A stretch of DNA of 8,723 nt, taken from the NCBI GenBank assembly GCA_964564475.1, contig CAZMBM010000090.1, forward strand, positions 1 to 8,723, in the 5' to 3' direction. Origin of the DNA: CG1-02-35-72 sp964564475 (GTDB taxonomy: Bacteria; Bacteroidota; Bacteroidia; Flavobacteriales; Flavobacteriaceae). The notes under the pieces were generated by a model. It made no database searches and was not told the origin of the DNA. It was given only the letters and a program-made list of their open reading frames with translations. This document shows positions 6,082-8,723 of this stretch, piece by piece; the first letter of the stretch is position 1; each line of letters starts with the position of its first letter. Position numbers and translations under genes: made by a program.

Positions 6082-6639
6082 ATGGACTATTTATACATCA
6101 AATCGCTACATATAATTTTTGTAACCACTTGGTTTGCCGGATTGTTTTATATCATCAGACTCTTTATTTATTACAAAGAAGCCGAAGATAAACCCGAGTT
6201 AGAAAGTGCTATTTTACGCAAACAATACCTTTTAATGAGTAAGCGGCTACTTTACATTATCACTTGGCCATCGGCTATCTTAGCCAGTATTTTTGCCTTT
6301 TGGATGCTCTTTAAAATGCCTGTGTATTTAACCCAGCCTTGGATGCTAATAAAATTAGGTTTTGTCTTGGCGCTTTATCTTTATCATTACTCTTGTCAAG
6401 TAATCTATAATCAAATGACGCACGGCGAAATTAAATTTTCGGCCTTCGGACTTAGAATATGGAACGAAGTAGCGACCATTATCTTGTTTGCCTGTGTTTT
6501 TTTAGTAGTCCTTAAGAGTACAATAGGGTGGCTATTTGGTGTGGCAGGAATTGTTGGTGTCTCTATACTACTTATGTTAGGTATTAAAGTTTATAAAAAC
6601 ATTCGTGCTAAAAACAGCTGGGACAAAGACAGTAGTTAG
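6082..6639 (+). CDS. hemJ: Protoporphyrinogen IX oxidase, HemJ type (membrane protein)
   Basis: HemJ oxidises protoporphyrinogen IX to protoporphyrin IX in the inner membrane, the step just before HemH. The 185-residue protein has the family opening YIKSLHIIFVTTWFAGLFY with the conserved His10, RLLYIITWPSAIL (55-67), a conserved Lys91 in PWMLIKLGF, a YHY motif (101-103) and RIWNEVATIILF (125-136). Hydrophobic stretches around 8-28, 57-77, 86-107, 128-145 and 148-168 give about five membrane helices; the tail after 170 is polar. It is slightly longer than the smallest family members (about 140-150). The start lies 2 nt after the hemH stop, so the two act and are made together. HemJ is unrelated to the flavoproteins HemG and HemY; a general CopD-like membrane protein is the alternative but fits the motifs less well. 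Confidence 0.93.
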   Translation: MDYLYIKSLHIIFVTTWFAGLFYIIRLFIYYKEAEDKPELESAILRKQYLLMSKRLLYIITWPSAILASIFAFWMLFKMPVYLTQPWMLIKLGFVLALYLYHYSCQVIYNQMTHGEIKFSAFGLRIWNEVATIILFACVFLVVLKSTIGWLFGVAGIVGVSILLMLGIKVYKNIRAKNSWDKDSS

Positions 6640-6656
6640 TTTGTTACTGTCTTTTT
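6625..6656 (+). terminator. Intrinsic terminator of the araC-hemH-hemJ operon
   Basis: AAAGACAGTA (6625-6634) and TACTGTCTTT (6645-6654) form a perfect 10-bp stem with a 10-nt loop. T runs from 6652 to 6656, so the U-tract partly belongs to the stem. The hemJ stop codon (6637-6639) lies in the loop. With a new promoter candidate 50 nt downstream, this is the likely end of the heme transcript. Confidence 0.65.
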
Positions 6657-6703
6657 AGCATTTTATTATGACTAAAATCATTAAATAGAAGCGTACTAAT
6701 AAC

Positions 6704-6711
6704 TAATTTTG
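6704..6711 (+). promoter_or_regulatory. Candidate iorAB promoter, -7 element only
   Basis: TAATTTTG fits the Bacteroidota -7 consensus TAnnTTTG and would start transcription near 6717, about 27 nt before the iorA ATG. No convincing TTTG/TTG element is found 17-21 nt upstream. Position between the hemJ terminator and iorA is the main support. Confidence 0.4.
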
Positions 6712-6743
6712 AGCTTAGATTTTTAATCACAAATCATACTAAT

Positions 6744-8363
6744 ATGAAAAGATTAGTTCTAGGAAATGAAGCCGTGGCACAAGGCGCTTTAGACGCCGGT
6801 ATCTCTGGTGTTTATGCCTATCCCGGCACGCCCTCCACAGAAATAACACAATACATACAAAAGTCGGATAAAGCACGAGATAATCACATCCATACAGAGT
6901 GGTCTGCTAACGAAAAAACCGCTACAGAAGCGGCTCTTGGGATGTCTTATGCCGGTAAACGCGTACTGGTTTGTATGAAACACGTCGGTTTAAATGTGGC
7001 TTCAGATGTCTTTATGAATATGGCCATTTCGGGCGTCAACGGCGGTTTGGTATTAATCATAGCCGACGACCCTTCTATGCACTCTTCACAAAACGAACAA
7101 GACTCACGCTATTATGGCAAGTTTGCTATGGTGCCTATTTTAGAGCCCAGTAATCAACAAGAGGCCTACACCATCACGCGTTATGCTTTTGATTTATCAG
7201 AAAAATATGAACTGCCTGTAATTTTAAGGATGGTCACACGCCTGTCACACTCGCGTTCTACCATTAACACTTCTAAACCTAGAGCAGAAAACACATTGAG
7301 TTTACCTAAAGTAACCAAACACTTCGCACTAATTCCGTCGTTTGCCAAATCGCAATACGAAAAATTAGTTGCCAAACAATCTGTCTTACTGGAGGAATCA
7401 GAAAACTCAAAATTCAATACTTTTTATCAAGGTAGCGATAATTCTATGGGCATAGTCACTACAGGTATCGCCTACAATTACTTGATGGAAAATTTTCAAG
7501 ACAAAGCCTGTCCCTATCCTGTGCTAAAAGTCCAACAATATCCTGTTCCTAAAGAAAAAATCAAAAAAATATACCAATCGTGTAAACAAATTTTGGTTTT
7601 AGAAGAAGGGTATCCAATTATTGAAGAGCGTCTTAAAGACTATTTTGATATAGACACCAAGGTTATAGGACGCCTAAGCGGTGCCGTTCCCAGAACAGGC
7701 GAATTAAATCCCAACAAAGTGGCTAAAGCCCTGAATTTAATTGACGATATCGCTTATGAAGTTCCCGATATTGTTACCGGACGTCCACCCGAATTGTGTG
7801 TAGGCTGTGCCCACCGCGATTTGTTTGACTCTATAAATTCTCTTATTCCTGAAATTGGCGACAAACATGTTTTTGGCGATATTGGGTGTTATGCTTTGGG
7901 GTCGTTACCGCCGTACAACACCATAAATACCTTAATAGATATGGGTGCCTCAATCCCTATGGCCAAAGGCGCCAGCGACGCCGGTCTTTTTCCGACTATA
8001 GCTATTATTGGCGATTCTACTTTTACCCATTCGGGGATGACGGGTTTATTAGATGCCGTTAATGAGAACAGTCCTATTACCGTCATAATTTCCGACAATT
8101 CTACCGTAGCGATGACCGGCACACAAGATTCTGCTGCTTTAGGACGCCTCTTGTCTATTTGTAAAGGTATCGGTGTCCCCGAAGCGCATTTAAAAGTTAT
8201 CAGCCCTTTACATAAAAATCACGATAAAAACGTCGAAATTATTCGGAATGAATTGTACCACAAGGGTATATCTGTAATTATTGCCCAACGGGCCTGTGTT
8301 AGAATCCCTAAAGTTCAAAAAGACAAAATAAAGGAAACTATTTTAATGCGAAGTCAAAATTAA
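6744..8363 (+). CDS. iorA: Indolepyruvate:ferredoxin oxidoreductase, alpha subunit, without C-terminal ferredoxin domain
   Basis: IorA is the thiamine-diphosphate subunit that oxidatively decarboxylates indolepyruvate and other arylpyruvates, made by transamination of aromatic amino acids, to aryl-acetyl-CoA with reduction of ferredoxin. Of the 539 residues, 1-170 are the pyrimidine-binding domain (LGNEAVAQGALDAGISGVYAYPGTPSTEI; EWSANEKTATEAALGMS; CMKHVGLNVASDVFMN). The middle domain is around 190-335. The pyrophosphate-binding domain starts at RPPELCVGCAHRDLF (Cys352, Cys355) and contains the GDS...N metal/ThDP motif (Gly423-Asn452) and DNSTVAMTGTQD. Family members often exceed 600 residues and end in a 2[4Fe-4S] ferredoxin module. 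Here the protein stops after RACVRIPKVQKDK, with no Cys-rich tail, and iorB starts 5 nt later, so no frameshift hides it. Its own promoter probably drives it. Function is assigned by family; the preferred arylpyruvate is unknown. Confidence 0.94.
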   Translation: MKRLVLGNEAVAQGALDAGISGVYAYPGTPSTEITQYIQKSDKARDNHIHTEWSANEKTATEAALGMSYAGKRVLVCMKHVGLNVASDVFMNMAISGVNGGLVLIIADDPSMHSSQNEQDSRYYGKFAMVPILEPSNQQEAYTITRYAFDLSEKYELPVILRMVTRLSHSRSTINTSKPRAENTLSLPKVTKHFALIPSFAKSQYEKLVAKQSVLLEESENSKFNTFYQGSDNSMGIVTTGIAYNYLMENFQDKACPYPVLKVQQYPVPKEKIKKIYQSCKQILVLEEGYPIIEERLKDYFDIDTKVIGRLSGAVPRTGELNPNKVAKALNLIDDIAYEVPDIVTGRPPELCVGCAHRDLFDSINSLIPEIGDKHVFGDIGCYALGSLPPYNTINTLIDMGASIPMAKGASDAGLFPTIAIIGDSTFTHSGMTGLLDAVNENSPITVIISDNSTVAMTGTQDSAALGRLLSICKGIGVPEAHLKVISPLHKNHDKNVEIIRNELYHKGISVIIAQRACVRIPKVQKDKIKETILMRSQN

Positions 8364-8368
8364 TTAAG

Positions 8369-8723
8369 ATGCAAACAAATATTATTTTAGCAGGCGTGGG
8401 CGGACAAGGCATTTTAAGTATCGCCGCCGTTTTAGATATTGCTGCGTTACAGCAAAATTTCTACATAAAACAATCTGAAGTTCACGGTATGAGTCAACGT
8501 GGCGGTGCCGTAGAATCACATGTACGCATATCTGACAAGCCCATTTTTTCTGATTTGATTCCGATGGGTAAAGCCGATATTATCATTTCATTAGAGCCTT
8601 TAGAATTATTGCGGTACTTGCCATTCTTAAAAAAAGACGGTTGGTTGGTGAGCAATGCAACAGCTTTCGAAAATATTGACGATTATCCTAAAATAGAACA
8701 GGTTATAGCAAAAATTAAATCCT
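8369..8723 (+). CDS. iorB: Indolepyruvate:ferredoxin oxidoreductase, beta subunit, N-terminal part (runs off the right edge)
   Basis: IorB is the partner of IorA and corresponds to the gamma domain of pyruvate:ferredoxin oxidoreductases, which contacts CoA. The first 118 codons are present, about 60 percent of the usual 190-200 residues. Visible motifs are NIILAGVGGQGILSIAAVL (4-22), SEVHGMSQRGGAVESHVRI (36-54) and ADIIISLEPLELLRYL (69-84), all typical of the family. ATG at 8369 lies 5 nt after the iorA stop with only a weak AAG upstream, so translation is probably coupled to iorA. Nothing after residue 118 can be assessed, so a ferredoxin module fused to this subunit cannot be excluded. Confidence 0.93.
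   Translation, partial: MQTNIILAGVGGQGILSIAAVLDIAALQQNFYIKQSEVHGMSQRGGAVESHVRISDKPIFSDLIPMGKADIIISLEPLELLRYLPFLKKDGWLVSNATAFENIDDYPKIEQVIAKIKS

Noticed and set aside
7181..7417. Open frames on the minus strand opposite iorA, here and at 6789-6983 and 7889-8122
   Set aside because: All lie within conserved iorA domains, lack motifs and lack upstream signals.
1..8723. tRNA, rRNA, CRISPR, insertion sequence or attachment site
   Set aside because: Genes are packed tightly with gaps of at most 175 bp, and no tRNA-like cloverleaf, repeat-spacer array, transposase or integrase motif was seen.

Overview
The window is AT-rich and looks like a chromosomal segment from a member of the Bacteroidota; the class cannot be settled from this sequence alone. 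Three things point there. Genes lack recognisable Shine-Dalgarno sites. TAnnTTTG-type -7 promoter boxes lie in all the promoter-bearing gaps. The proteins also carry family variants I associate with that phylum, such as GluTR with GLDSQILGDYEI, ferrochelatase with a Cys-rich internal insert, and an IorA without its ferredoxin domain. Nothing suggests a mobile element, CRISPR array, prophage or recent transfer. All eight genes have recognisable families.

Left half (1-3998, minus strand): the early part of C5-pathway tetrapyrrole synthesis, transcribed right to left as hemA (glutamyl-tRNA reductase), hemCD (a fusion of hydroxymethylbilane synthase and uroporphyrinogen-III synthase), hemB (porphobilinogen synthase) and hemL (glutamate-1-semialdehyde aminomutase, only its N-terminus inside the window). 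hemA and hemCD overlap by 4 nt, and hemCD and hemB are 6 nt apart. A hairpin and a small direct repeat lie in the hemB-hemL junction. Together these genes take glutamyl-tRNA to uroporphyrinogen III.

Centre (3999-4173): a 175-bp divergent control region with a candidate promoter on each strand and three copies of the heptamer ATTTACA.

Right of centre (4174-6639, plus strand): an AraC-family regulator, hemH (ferrochelatase, TTG start, overlapping the regulator by 8 nt) and hemJ (protoporphyrinogen oxidase), ended by a 10-bp hairpin over the hemJ stop codon. hemJ and hemH supply the last two steps to protoheme. The regulator, translated in line with them and facing hemA, is the obvious candidate to set flux through both arms. 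hemE and hemF/hemN, needed for the middle of the pathway, are not in the window.

Right end (6744-8723, plus strand): iorA and the start of iorB, encoding indolepyruvate (arylpyruvate):ferredoxin oxidoreductase. This is a separate transcription unit for aromatic amino acid catabolism. Its alpha subunit lacks the usual C-terminal 2[4Fe-4S] ferredoxin domain.

I did not find a wholly undescribed system. The points most worth following are the regulator and its candidate operator, the A8/T8 hairpin early in the regulator gene, the Cys-rich ferrochelatase insert, the ferredoxin-less IorA and the HemC-HemD fusion.
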